From Streptomyces fodineus (lineage in GTDB: Bacteria; Actinomycetota; Actinomycetes; Streptomycetales; Streptomycetaceae): 64,000 bases of DNA. The notes beneath the pieces are model-generated. The model ran no database searches and was not told where the DNA came from. It worked only from the letters and a program-made list of their open reading frames with translations. The stretch covers positions 7,564,001 to 7,628,000 of the forward strand of contig NZ_CP017248.1 in the NCBI RefSeq assembly GCF_001735805.1, in the 5' to 3' direction. Below, piece after piece: positions 16,700-25,794 of the stretch. The number at the start of each line of letters is the position of its first letter. Position 1 is the first letter of the stretch. A program made the translations under genes and the position numbers.

Positions 16700-18453
16700 G
16701 GCCGCAGCTGGTGATCGTCGGAGCCGGTCCGCGGGGGACCGGCCTCCTGGAGCGCATCGCCGCCAACGCCCCCGAGCTGTACGGCGGTCGGGGACTCGAC
16801 ATCCATCTGGTCGACCCGCATCCACCCGGCGGCGGGCGCATCTGGCGCGAGGCGCAGTCGCCGCTGCTGTGGATGAACTCGCACGCCGAGGACGTCACCA
16901 TGTTCACCGACGAGACGGTGACCATGGACGGCCCGGTGCGCGAGGGCCCCACCCTGCACGAGTGGGCCGGGCTGGACGGCGGCACCTTCGCCGGCCGGCA
17001 GCTCCAGGGCCGCTATCTGCGCTGGGTGTACGAGCGGGCCCGCGCCGACCTGCCGCCGGGCGTCACCGTCCACCACCACCCCCGGCGTGCCCTGCGGATC
17101 GACGGCCCCCGCGAGGGCCGCCAGCAGGTGTGGCTGGAGGGCCTGCCGCATCCCCTCCCCGCCGACCTGGTGATCCTCGCGCTCGGCCACCTGGATGCCG
17201 AACTCGAGGGTGAGCAGGCGGCGTTGGCCGCCTACGCCCGGGACCACGGCCTGGTCCATCTGCCGCCCGACTTCACCGCCGACAGCGACCTGTCCCCGCT
17301 GGAACCCGGTGCACCCGTCCTCGTACGGGGCTTCGGGCTGGCCTTCGTCGACCTGATGGTGCTGCTCACCGAGGGGCGCGGCGGGCAGTACGAGGGCGAC
17401 ACCTACCGGCCTTCGGGACGGGAACCGGTGCTCTACGTCGGCTCGCGGCGCGGAGTGCCGTACCACGCGAAGATCGGCTACGACTGGACCGGCGACCGGC
17501 CCCCGCTGCCCCGCTTCCTCGGGCCGGCCGAGATCGAGCGCCTGCGGGCCCGGCCGGACCGCTTCGCCTTCCGGCGCGATGTGTGGCCGCTGGTGGAGAA
17601 GGAGCTGGGCTTCGCCCACTACCACCGGCTGTTCACCGCCCACGCCGAGCGTACGGCGATGAGCTGGGCCGACTTCGAGGAGAAGTACACGGTCGCCGGC
17701 GACCTCGCCGAGACCCAGGCGCTCGTCGCCGCCGCCGTACCGGACCCGGCCGACCGTCTCGACCTCGCCGCGCTCGACCATCCACTCGACGGGCTGCGGT
17801 ACGCCTCCCACGAGGACTTCCAGGAGGGCTTGCGGGCGTACATCGAGGGCGATCTGCTACGGCGGCACGACCCCTCGCACAGCGCCGACCTGGGCGTCTT
17901 CCTCGGGCTGCTCTCCGTCTACGGACAGCTCGTGCGGCTCGGGGACATCGGCCCCCGGTGGCACGGGTTCTTCAGCTATCTGGCGTCCGGGCCGCCCGGG
18001 CCCCGGCTGCGGCAGATGCTCGCGCTGTCCCGGGCCGGCCTGCTGAAGTTCGTCGGCGCCGGCATGACCGTCACCGCCGAGGACGGGGTGTTCCGGGCCA
18101 CCAGCCCCACCGTGCCCGGCTTTTGCGCCGAGGCCCGCGCGCTGGTCGAGGCCCGGCTGCCCGAGCCCACCGTCGGGCGGGCCCGCGACCGCCTGCTGCG
18201 CGCACTGCACGCCGACGGCGCCGCCGAGTCCCCCGACGGACTGCTCCGGGTCGACCCCGGCGACGGCCGGATCCTCGACGGCGCCGGGCGGGCGCATCCC
18301 CGGCGCTTCGCGCTCGGCCCGTACACCGACGCCCGTACCCCCGGCGCCTTCACCCGGCCGCGCACCGGCGGCGCCGCGTTCCGGCAGAACGACGCCACCG
18401 CCCGGGCGGTGCTGGCCTTTCTGGGCACGGAAGGCGCTGATGAAATCCGATGA
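16696..18453 (+). CDS. FAD/NAD(P)-binding protein (PF13454-like)
   Basis: A predicted 585-residue flavoprotein. The N-terminal dinucleotide-binding motif VIVGAGPRGTGLLERI starts at residue 6. HPPGGGRIWR and LLWMNSHAEDVTMF follow, as in the FAD/NAD(P)-binding family that includes HpaM-like and unassigned actinobacterial enzymes. A second Rossmann-type stretch, VLVRGFGLAFVDLMVLL, lies near residue 208. It appears translationally coupled at both ends: ATGA with the leader ORF upstream and ATGA with the luciferase-like gene downstream. The substrate is unknown. A redox partnership with the downstream enzyme is likely. Confidence 0.85.
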   Translation: MRPQLVIVGAGPRGTGLLERIAANAPELYGGRGLDIHLVDPHPPGGGRIWREAQSPLLWMNSHAEDVTMFTDETVTMDGPVREGPTLHEWAGLDGGTFAGRQLQGRYLRWVYERARADLPPGVTVHHHPRRALRIDGPREGRQQVWLEGLPHPLPADLVILALGHLDAELEGEQAALAAYARDHGLVHLPPDFTADSDLSPLEPGAPVLVRGFGLAFVDLMVLLTEGRGGQYEGDTYRPSGREPVLYVGSRRGVPYHAKIGYDWTGDRPPLPRFLGPAEIERLRARPDRFAFRRDVWPLVEKELGFAHYHRLFTAHAERTAMSWADFEEKYTVAGDLAETQALVAAAVPDPADRLDLAALDHPLDGLRYASHEDFQEGLRAYIEGDLLRRHDPSHSADLGVFLGLLSVYGQLVRLGDIGPRWHGFFSYLASGPPGPRLRQMLALSRAGLLKFVGAGMTVTAEDGVFRATSPTVPGFCAEARALVEARLPEPTVGRARDRLLRALHADGAAESPDGLLRVDPGDGRILDGAGRAHPRRFALGPYTDARTPGAFTRPRTGGAAFRQNDATARAVLAFLGTEGADEIR

Positions 18454-19373
18454 GCGCGCGCTACGGCCCCAGGTTGCTGCATCTCGCCGCCGCCGTCGAT
18501 CTGCCGGACTGCTCCGGTGCCGAACCGTATGTCGAGCTGGTCCGGCTCGCCGAGCGCGGTGGGCTGGACTTCGTGACGCTGGACGACTCCTTCACCCCGC
18601 CCGGGCCCGATGCCCTCTGCACGCTGTCCCGGGTGGCGCCCGCGACCCGGCGCATCGGCCTGGTCCCGACCGTCACCACCCGCACGAGGCCGCTCGTGGT
18701 GCCGGGCGCGGTGGCGACGCTGGACTGGGTCAGCCGGGGGCGGGCCGGCTGGCGGATCGACGTGTCCGGCGGCGAGGAGAAGCTGTGGGACAGCCGGGAG
18801 GACGGCGCGGGCCCCGCGACCGTGCCCCGGCCGCCGCACGGCCACCCCGTCCGCGTGGTCGACGCCACCGACAGCCAGGCCCGAACCGTCGCCGCCCGGT
18901 ACGCGGACGTGGCCCTGGTCCGCGCCGTGACCTCGGCACAGGCCGCCGCCGTACGCGACGAACTGCGGTCCATTGCAAGGGAGTTCGGGCGGAATCCGGA
19001 CACCGTACGGGTTCTGGCGAGCCTGCTGGTCGACCTCGGTGACGGGGAGCACGCGGCCGAGCCCGGACGCGGCGGCGGGGGGCCGCGGCCGACCGTGCGG
19101 GGACCGCTGTACCGGGGCGGCCCGGTCGACCTCGCCGAACTGGTCGCCGGCTGGCACGCCGACGGTGTCACCGACGGCTTCCACCTCGTGCCCGTCGAGC
19201 CGCGCCGTGATCTGGAGCGGCTGGTCAACGGCACGGTGGTGCTGCTCCAGCACCGCGGTCTGTTCCGCACCTTCTACCCGGGCAGCACTCTGCGCGAGCA
19301 CCTGGGCCTCACCCGGCCCGCCAACCCGTACGCCGTGACCGGGGGGGACGTCATGACCGGGGGAACGTCATGA
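18450..19373 (+). CDS. Luciferase-like (LLM) flavin-dependent oxidoreductase
   Basis: A predicted 307-residue member of the bacterial luciferase/NtaA-SnaA monooxygenase superfamily. It contains LVRLAERGGLDFVTLDDSFT near the N-terminus and RIGLVPTVTTRTRPLVVPGAVATLDWVSRGRAGWRI. It ends PGSTLREHLGLTRPANPY, the usual tail of NtaA-type enzymes. It is somewhat shorter than typical members (about 350-450), with a compact middle. Its ATG overlaps the stop of the FAD gene. A long hairpin spans its stop codon. The oxidised substrate cannot be read from the sequence. Confidence 0.85.
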   Translation: MSARYGPRLLHLAAAVDLPDCSGAEPYVELVRLAERGGLDFVTLDDSFTPPGPDALCTLSRVAPATRRIGLVPTVTTRTRPLVVPGAVATLDWVSRGRAGWRIDVSGGEEKLWDSREDGAGPATVPRPPHGHPVRVVDATDSQARTVAARYADVALVRAVTSAQAAAVRDELRSIAREFGRNPDTVRVLASLLVDLGDGEHAAEPGRGGGGPRPTVRGPLYRGGPVDLAELVAGWHADGVTDGFHLVPVEPRRDLERLVNGTVVLLQHRGLFRTFYPGSTLREHLGLTRPANPYAVTGGDVMTGGTS

Positions 19374-19379
19374 CGTCCC
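19345..19379 (+). terminator. Hairpin spanning the stop codon of the LLM gene
   Basis: A perfect 13-bp stem, GGGACGTCATGAC with GTCATGACGTCCC, and a 9-nt loop. Its arms contain the internal palindrome GTCATGAC. It probably ends the flavin operon. Confidence 0.75.
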
Positions 19380-19834
19380 GCTGCTGCGAAGTTATGGACG
19401 CGCTACGGGAGTTGCGGGGCTCGTGGACGCCGGGTGGGGCGCCGCGGGGATGATATGTGGGGAAGTTGTGTGAATAGAAGGGGCATACGGCATGGCGCTT
19501 CCGCCGCCTCTTCCCGCCGCCCGGCGACTCCTGGGTGCGGTGATGAGGCGGGGGAGCGTGTGCTGGACCGACATCAGCGTGCGTTTGGCTGATTATCGCA
19601 ATGCGCTGGGGTGGCATCAGCGTGTGCTGAGCCGATGCCAAGGGCTGCCGCGTAAGAGTGGTTCAAAGTCCGACGGCCGAAAGGCACCCTTGTGGCGACC
19701 GGTCGTTCGGCCGAATACTCCCCCTCAGCGCTTGCCAGGGGGCATGCGTGTTCGGAATCCGGCGGCCCCCTGGCTGCGACTCACGGGCCCCGACCCCACG
19801 CGGGCCCCCGACTTCCCCTGGGAGGGAACGAAAA
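19380..19834. other. Upstream region of the first protease gene
   Basis: About 455 bp with no supported gene. It contains an inverted repeat, CGGCCGAA (19674-19681) with TTCGGCCG (19706-19713), in the probable promoter region, and a good SD (GGGAGGGA) at the end. Protease genes of Streptomyces often carry long regulatory regions. No specific operator is recognised. Confidence 0.45.
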
Positions 19835-20734
19835 GTGAGGATCAAGCGCATTACTCCCCGCAATGGCACCGCGAGACGGACCCGGCTGATCGCCGTGGCC
19901 ACCGGCCTCCTGGCCGCGGCCGCGTTCGCCGCCCCCACCGCGAACGCCAGCGACGACGGCTCGTTCAGCGCCACCCAGCTCGCCAAGGCCAGTGAGTCCA
20001 TCCTGAAGGCCGACGTCCCCGGCACCGCCTGGGCCGTGGACAGCAAGACCAACCGTGTCGTCCTCACCGTCGACAGCAGGGTCTCCCAGGCCCAGATCAC
20101 CAAGATCAAGAAGCAGGCCGGCACCGACGCCGGCGCGCTCACCATCAAGCACACGCGCGGCAGGTTCAGCAAGCTGATCAGCGGCGGCGACGCCATCTAC
20201 GGCGGCCAGTACCGCTGCTCGCTCGGCTTCAACGTGCGCAGCGGCAGCACGTACTACTTCCTCACCGCAGGTCACTGCGGCCAGGTGGCCTCCACCTGGT
20301 ACAGCAACTCAAGCCACAGCACGGTGCTCGGCACCAATGTGGGCTACAGCTTCCCGGGCAACGACTTCGCCCTGGTGCGGTACACCAACTCCTCGGTCTC
20401 GCACCCGAGTTCCGTGGGCAGCCAGTCCATCACCAGCGCGGCCACCCCGTCCGTGGGCAAGACCGTGTACCGGCGCGGTTCCACCACCGGCACGCACAGC
20501 GGGCGGGTCACCGCGCTGAACGCCACCGTCAACTACGGCAACGGCGACATCGTCTACGGCCTGATCCAGACCACGGTGTGCGCCGAGGGCGGCGACAGCG
20601 GTGGTCCGCTGTACGCGGGTTCCGTGGCCTACGGGCTGACCTCCGGGGGAAGTGGTGACTGCACCTCCGGTGGTACGACGTTCTTCCAGCCGGTGACCGA
20701 GGCGTTGAGCTACTACGGCGTCACGCTGCCGTAG
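19835..20734 (+). CDS. Secreted streptogrisin-family serine protease (SGPA/SGPB-like)
   Basis: A 299-residue preproenzyme of family S1E. A signal peptide (about residues 1-38, ending TANAS) and a propeptide of about 75 residues precede the mature enzyme, which begins ISGGDAIYGG. The catalytic triad is visible as His in LTAGHC, Asp in GNDFALVRY, and Ser in EGGDSGGPLY. The mature part closely resembles streptogrisin A/B (NVRSGSTYYFLTAGHCG). The GTG at 19835 has GGGAGGGA 7 nt upstream. It would be autoprocessed outside the cell and degrade protein. A related gene follows 340 bp downstream. Confidence 0.95.
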   Translation: MRIKRITPRNGTARRTRLIAVATGLLAAAAFAAPTANASDDGSFSATQLAKASESILKADVPGTAWAVDSKTNRVVLTVDSRVSQAQITKIKKQAGTDAGALTIKHTRGRFSKLISGGDAIYGGQYRCSLGFNVRSGSTYYFLTAGHCGQVASTWYSNSSHSTVLGTNVGYSFPGNDFALVRYTNSSVSHPSSVGSQSITSAATPSVGKTVYRRGSTTGTHSGRVTALNATVNYGNGDIVYGLIQTTVCAEGGDSGGPLYAGSVAYGLTSGGSGDCTSGGTTFFQPVTEALSYYGVTLP

Positions 20735-21073
20735 CGGGTCCTGCTCCTGCTTCCTCGGAGCCCCTGCATGCCGTGTGGTGTGCGGGGGCTTCTCGCTGAG
20801 TGAGGCGCTGAGCGAGGTGCATCCGGTTTCGGCCAGTCGGTGTCGTCACCGTCCGGTGCGGGCTCCTTGCGTGTCGTGTTTGCTGCGCGAATTTCCTGGT
20901 GTGACTGTGCACGGTCAAGAAGGGATGGGGGGCGCAAGCCCTCTCTACGCGCGTCCTGAAGTCAACCTTGTGTGCTCCCTGTGTCGTTCGGAAGAGTGGG
21001 CCCTCGTCAACCAGCCTTCCGGTCCGTCGAGCCCCCACACCTCGCGGACCGTCCCCCCACAGGAGGACGTGAG
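20735..21073. other. Region between the two protease genes
   Basis: 339 bp. It begins with the terminator at 20759-20790. The rest holds the promoter of the second protease gene, with a less GC-rich stretch at 20870-20935. No gene is supported. Confidence 0.5.
20759..20790 (+). terminator. Hairpin terminator after the first protease
   Basis: A 10-bp stem, AGCCCCTGCA with TGCGGGGGCT (one G-T pair), about 25 bp after the stop codon. Confidence 0.75.
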
Positions 21074-22156
21074 TTGAAGCACCGACGCATATCCAGGCGG
21101 CGGGTCGCCGTGGCCGGCGCGGGAATCGCCGCGCTGGTCGCCGCGGGTGTCACCTTGCAGAATGCGAACGCCAGCGAGCCTGCGAAGTCGTCTTCCCAGC
21201 TGAAGGTTCTGTCCGCTCCGGCGGCTGGAAACCTCGCCTCGACGCTGCTGAAGAGCCTCGGCTCCGACGCCGCCGGCAGCTACTACGACGCCCAAGCCAA
21301 GAGCCTCGTCGTCAACGTGCTCGACCAGAGCGCGGTGAACGCCGTCGAGGCGGCGGGAGCCAAGGCGAGACTCGTCACCAACTCGCTCGCCGCGCTCGAC
21401 GGCGCGCGGACGACGCTGAAGAAGGACGCGACCATACCGGGCACGTCATGGGCGACCGACCCGGTCAGCAACAAGGTCGTCGTCACCGCCGACAAGACGG
21501 TCTCCGGCGCGCAGTGGACCAAGCTGAGCAAGGTGGTCGACGGGCTGGGCGGGAAGGCGGAACTACAGCGCTCGAAGGGGGAGTTCAAGCCCTTCATCGC
21601 CGGTGGTGACGCGATCAGCGGGTCCGGTGGGCGTTGCTCGCTCGGGTTCAACGTGGTCAAGGACGGGCAGCCGTACTTCCTGACCGCCGGGCACTGCACC
21701 TCGGCGATCAGCAGCTGGGCGGACTCCAGCGGCAAGGAGATCGGGCAGAACGCGGAGTCGCACTTCCCGGGGACCGACTTCGGTCTGGTGAAGTACACGG
21801 CGCAGGTGGACCACCCGAGCGAGGTCGACCTGTACAACGGGTCCACTCAGAAGATCACCGGTGCCGCCGAGGCGACGGTGGGGATGAAGGTGACGCGCAG
21901 CGGGTCCACGACCCATGTGCACGACGGTACGGTCACCGGGCTGAACGCCACGGTGAACTATCAGGAGGGCACCGTCAGCGGTCTCATCCAGACGAACGTG
22001 TGCGCCGAGCCCGGTGACAGCGGTGGCTCGCTGTTCTCGGGGAGCAACGCCATCGGGCTGACGTCCGGTGGCAGTGGTGACTGCAGCTCCGGCGGGGAGA
22101 CCTTCTTCCAGCCGGTCACCGCGGCGCTGTCCGCCACGGGGGCGCAGATCGGCTGA
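21074..22156 (+). CDS. Secreted streptogrisin D-like serine protease
   Basis: A 360-residue S1E preproprotease. The start is inferred to be TTG at 21074, because AGGAGG (21061-21066) is correctly placed and no in-frame ATG or GTG fits. The signal segment is about residues 1-35 (ending NANAS). The propeptide is long (about 140 residues) and has WATDPVSNKVVVTADKTVSG. The mature enzyme begins IAGGDAISGSGGRCSLGF. The triad is His in LTAGHC, Asp in GTDFGLVKY, and Ser in GDSGGSLF. The longer propeptide and NVVKDGQPYFL resemble streptogrisin D rather than A/B. Confidence 0.93.
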   Translation: MKHRRISRRRVAVAGAGIAALVAAGVTLQNANASEPAKSSSQLKVLSAPAAGNLASTLLKSLGSDAAGSYYDAQAKSLVVNVLDQSAVNAVEAAGAKARLVTNSLAALDGARTTLKKDATIPGTSWATDPVSNKVVVTADKTVSGAQWTKLSKVVDGLGGKAELQRSKGEFKPFIAGGDAISGSGGRCSLGFNVVKDGQPYFLTAGHCTSAISSWADSSGKEIGQNAESHFPGTDFGLVKYTAQVDHPSEVDLYNGSTQKITGAAEATVGMKVTRSGSTTHVHDGTVTGLNATVNYQEGTVSGLIQTNVCAEPGDSGGSLFSGSNAIGLTSGGSGDCSSGGETFFQPVTAALSATGAQIG

Positions 22157-22179
22157 CGCACCGGCTGTGCGTTGCGCGG

Positions 22180-22212
22180 AGTCCCGTCCCCGGGTGCCTG
22201 GGGGGCGGGGCT
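22180..22212 (+). terminator. Hairpin terminator after the second protease
   Basis: A 12-bp stem (AGTCCCGTCCCC with GGGGGCGGGGCT, two G-T pairs) and a 9-nt loop, 23 bp after the stop. Confidence 0.65.
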
Positions 22213-22274
22213 TCGTCGTCCCCGCAGCGGCGGTGGCGGGCGTTTGTGCAGGTGAGCGGCGGTCGAATGGGTGT

Positions 22275-22288
22275 CGTACACATGTTCG
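22275..22288. promoter_or_regulatory. LexA-type SOS box upstream of dnaE2
   Basis: CGTACACATGTTCG matches the actinobacterial LexA consensus CGAAC-N4-GTTCG at all but one position. It lies 80 bp upstream of dnaE2, a gene known to be damage-inducible in actinobacteria. Confidence 0.75.
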
Positions 22289-22368
22289 GGAATGGGGGTA
22301 TGGTGGGGGTGACAGTAGGGAACTGATGTTCGAGAGCCGTTCGGGGCTCGCGAGTGTGGGAGGTGGGT

Positions 22369-25300
22369 GTGCCGGGCTTCGCGCATCTGCACACCGTCTC
22401 CGGGTTCTCCCTGAGGTACGGGGCGTCCCATCCGGAGCGGCTGGTCGAGCGTGCCTCGGAGCGGGGGATGGATGCGCTGGCCCTCACTGATCGTGACACC
22501 CTCGCCGGCGCCGTCCGCTTCGCCAAGGCCTGCGCGGCGTCCGGAGTCCGGCCGCTGTTCGGGGTGAACCTCGCGGCGACCCCCGCACAAGCGCTACGAC
22601 GGGAAAGGCGCCGCACCCCGGTCCGCGGCGGTGCCTTCATCGACGAGTCGACACCCCGGGTCACCTTCCTCGCCCGGGACGGCGCCCGGGGCTGGGCCGG
22701 GCTGTGCCGGCTCGTCACGGCGGCGCACCGGAGCGCGGACACCCCCGTGCTGCCCTGGCCCGACCACCACGGCGACGGCCTGATCGTCCTGCTCGGCCCC
22801 GCCTCCGACGTCGGCCGCGCCCTGGCCACGGGCCGCCCCGACCGTGCGGCCGAGCTCCTCGCCCCCTGGCGTGAGGTCTACGGCGACGCCCTGCGCCTGG
22901 AGGCCGTCATGCACGGTCGTACGGGGACCGGGCCGGGTTCCCTGCGGCTGGCCGCCCGTACCGTCGGCTTCGCCGCCGAGCAGGGGGTGCGGCCGGTGCT
23001 CAGCAATGCCGTCCGGTATGCCGATCCCGGGGCCGGGCCTGTCGCCGATGTGCTGGATGCCGCCCGGCGGCTGGTGCCGATCGACCCGCGCGGGGAGCTG
23101 GACTCCGAAGAGGCCTGGCTCAAGGACGCGACCGCCATGTTCGGGGTGGCCGAGCGGGTCGTGGAGGCCGCCGGGTACCGGCGGGACACCGCCCACCGGC
23201 TGCTGGAGCAGACCCTGGCCACGGCCGCCGAGTGCCGGGTCGATCCCGAGGGCGACCTCGGGATCGGGACCGTTCACTTTCCCGAGGCGCATCTGGTGGG
23301 GGCCGGACGGCGCACCGCCCAGCGGGCGCTCGCCTCGCGGGCGGTGGCGGGGATGGTGCGGCTCGGGTACGGCGGGCGGCGTGCGTACTGGGAGCGGATG
23401 CACCACGAGCTGGACATCATCGGTCATCACGGGTTCGCCTCCTACTTCCTGACGGTCGCCCAAGTCGTCGACGACGTACGGAAGATGGGTATCCGGGTGG
23501 CCGCCCGTGGTTCCGGTGCCGGCTCCCTCGTCAACCACCTTCTGGGTATCGCACACGCCGATCCGGTCGAGCACGGGCTGCTGATGGAGCGCTTCCTGTC
23601 CAAGGAGCGCGTGGTGCTGCCCGATATCGACATCGATGTGGAGTCCGCACGGCGGATCGAGGTGTACCGGGCGATCATCGGGCGCTTCGGGGAGGAGCGG
23701 GTCGCGACCGTCTCCATGCCGGAGACCTACCGGGTGCGGCATGCGATCCGGGACGTGGGTGCCGCGTTGTCCATGGATCCCGGTGAGATCGACCGTATCG
23801 CCAAGTCCTTTCCGCACATCCGGGCCCGGGATGCGCGAGCGGCGCTGGAGGAGCTGCCCGAGCTGAAGGAGCTGGCGGGGGAGAAGCAGCGGTACGGCAG
23901 GCTGTGGGAGCTGGTCGAGGCGCTCGATGCCCTGCCGCGTGGGGTCGCCATGCATCCGTGCGGGGTGCTGCTGTCCGACGCCTCGCTTCTCGCCCGTACG
24001 CCGGTCGTGCCGACCAGCGGCGAAGGCTTGCCGATGTCGCAGTTCGACAAGGAGGACGTGGAGGACCTCGGGCTGCTCAAGCTCGATGTGCTGGGTGTGC
24101 GGATGCAGTCGGCCATGGCGCACGCGGTCGCCGAGGTGGAGCGGGCGACGGGGGAGCGGATCGAGCTGGATGCGGTGCCGGCGGGGGATCCGGAGACGTA
24201 CCGGCTCATCCGGTCCACCGAGACCCTGGGCTGTTTCCAGATCGAGTCGCCGGGCCAGCGGGACCTGGTGGGGCGGCTGCAGCCGAGCACTTTTCATGAT
24301 CTCGTCGTGGATATTTCGCTGTTCCGGCCCGGGCCCGTCGCCGCCGACATGGTGCGGCCGTTCATCGAGGCGCGGCACGGGCGGGCGCCCGTTCGCTTTC
24401 CTCACCAGGATCTGGAGCGGCCGCTGAGGGAGACGTACGGGGTCGTCGTCTTCCATGAGCAGGTCATCGACATCGTCGCCATCATGACCGGCTGCGGGCG
24501 GGGCGAGGCCGACCGGGTGCGGCGGGGGCTGTCCGACCCGGAGTCGCAGGGGCGGATCAAGGTGTGGTTCGCGCAGGCCGCGGCGGCGAGGGGATACGAC
24601 GCGGAAACGATTCGGCGGACCTGGGAGATCGTGGAGGCCTTCGGGTCGTACGGCTTCTGCAAGGCGCATGCCGTCGCGTTCGCCGTACCGACGTATCAGT
24701 CGGCCTGGCTGAAGGCCCATCACCCGGCCGCCTTCTACGCCGGGCTGCTCACGCACGATCCGGGGATGTATCCGAAGCGGCTGCTGCTGGCCGATGCGCG
24801 GCGGCGCGGGGTGCCGATCCTGCCGTTGGATGTGAACGTGTCCGGGGTCGCCCATCGGATCGAACTGGTGTCCGAGCCTGATGGGTGGGGGCTGCGGCTC
24901 GCGCTCTCCGATGTGCACGGCATCAGCGAGGCCGAGGCGCAGCGGATCGCGGACGGGCAGCCGTATGCCTCCCTGGTGGACTTCTGGGAGCGGGCTCGGC
25001 CCAGCCGGCCGCTGGCACAAAGGCTCGCCCAGGTGGGGGCGTTGGACGCCTTCGGCGCCAACCGGCGTGATCTGCAGCTGCACCTGACCGAGCTGCACCG
25101 GGGTGCCCGGGGCGGTGGCGGCGGTCAGCTGCCGTTGGCGGGCGGGCGCAAGACCGCGCCGGCGGGGCTGCCGGACCTGACGTCGGCGGAACGGCTCAGC
25201 GCCGAGCTGGGCGTGCTCTCCATGGACGCCTCGCGCAATCTGATGGACGACCACCGGGAGTTCCTCAGGGAGTTGGGCGTGGTCTCCGCGCGCCGGCTGC

Positions 25301-25794
25301 GTGAGGTGCGGCACGGCGAGACCGTGCTGGTGGCGGGCGCCAAGGCGGCCACCCAGACCCCGCCGATCCGCTCCGGCAAGCGGGTCATCTTCTCCACGCT
25401 GGACGACGGCACGGGGCTGGTCGACCTGGCGTTCTTCGACGACTCGCACGACGCGTGTGCCCACACCGTCTTCCACTCGTGGCTGCTGCTGGTGCGCGGA
25501 GTGGTGCAGCGGCGCGGTCCGCGCAGTCTGAGCGTGGTGGGGTCCGCCGCCTGGAACCTCGCCGAGCTGGTGGAACTGCGTGCCGAGGGCGGCCTCGACG
25601 AGGTGGCGGCGCGGCTCGCGGAGCCCGTGGCCGAGGGCGTGGGCGGTGATCCGACCGGTGGGCGGCGGATCCAGCTGCCGACCGGATACGAGATGCATCC
25701 GTGGGCCGATCTGCGGCCCGCGGGGCAGGAGGCCGCACAAGGGCCCGCTGCCGTACGGAAGTTGTGGCACCAGAGTCCGGGGAGTGCGGGATGA
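22369..25794 (+). CDS. dnaE2: Error-prone DNA polymerase III alpha subunit DnaE2
   Basis: A 1,141-residue C-family polymerase for damage-induced mutagenesis and lesion bypass. The N-terminal PHP domain begins FAHLHTVSGFSLRYGASHPE. The palm carries AARGSGAGSLVNHLLGI and the catalytic LPDIDIDVESARR. Typical later blocks are GCFQIESPGQRDLVGRLQP, SLFRPGPV, FHEQVIDIVAIMTG and YGFCKAHAVAFAVPTYQSAWLKAHHP. The C-terminal OB-fold lies near residues 960-1060. The GTG at 22369 is preferred because GGGAGG lies 6 nt upstream. The stop overlaps the next ATG, so it is co-translated with the Y-family gene. Confidence 0.96.
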   Translation: MPGFAHLHTVSGFSLRYGASHPERLVERASERGMDALALTDRDTLAGAVRFAKACAASGVRPLFGVNLAATPAQALRRERRRTPVRGGAFIDESTPRVTFLARDGARGWAGLCRLVTAAHRSADTPVLPWPDHHGDGLIVLLGPASDVGRALATGRPDRAAELLAPWREVYGDALRLEAVMHGRTGTGPGSLRLAARTVGFAAEQGVRPVLSNAVRYADPGAGPVADVLDAARRLVPIDPRGELDSEEAWLKDATAMFGVAERVVEAAGYRRDTAHRLLEQTLATAAECRVDPEGDLGIGTVHFPEAHLVGAGRRTAQRALASRAVAGMVRLGYGGRRAYWERMHHELDIIGHHGFASYFLTVAQVVDDVRKMGIRVAARGSGAGSLVNHLLGIAHADPVEHGLLMERFLSKERVVLPDIDIDVESARRIEVYRAIIGRFGEERVATVSMPETYRVRHAIRDVGAALSMDPGEIDRIAKSFPHIRARDARAALEELPELKELAGEKQRYGRLWELVEALDALPRGVAMHPCGVLLSDASLLARTPVVPTSGEGLPMSQFDKEDVEDLGLLKLDVLGVRMQSAMAHAVAEVERATGERIELDAVPAGDPETYRLIRSTETLGCFQIESPGQRDLVGRLQPSTFHDLVVDISLFRPGPVAADMVRPFIEARHGRAPVRFPHQDLERPLRETYGVVVFHEQVIDIVAIMTGCGRGEADRVRRGLSDPESQGRIKVWFAQAAAARGYDAETIRRTWEIVEAFGSYGFCKAHAVAFAVPTYQSAWLKAHHPAAFYAGLLTHDPGMYPKRLLLADARRRGVPILPLDVNVSGVAHRIELVSEPDGWGLRLALSDVHGISEAEAQRIADGQPYASLVDFWERARPSRPLAQRLAQVGALDAFGANRRDLQLHLTELHRGARGGGGGQLPLAGGRKTAPAGLPDLTSAERLSAELGVLSMDASRNLMDDHREFLRELGVVSARRLREVRHGETVLVAGAKAATQTPPIRSGKRVIFSTLDDGTGLVDLAFFDDSHDACAHTVFHSWLLLVRGVVQRRGPRSLSVVGSAAWNLAELVELRAEGGLDEVAARLAEPVAEGVGGDPTGGRRIQLPTGYEMHPWADLRPAGQEAAQGPAAVRKLWHQSPGSAG

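Noticed and set aside
22594..25770. 1,058-codon open frame antisense to dnaE2
   Set aside because: Pro/Arg/His/Gly-rich translation without any domain, as expected of a GC-rich shadow frame. dnaE2 on the other strand has all polymerase motifs.
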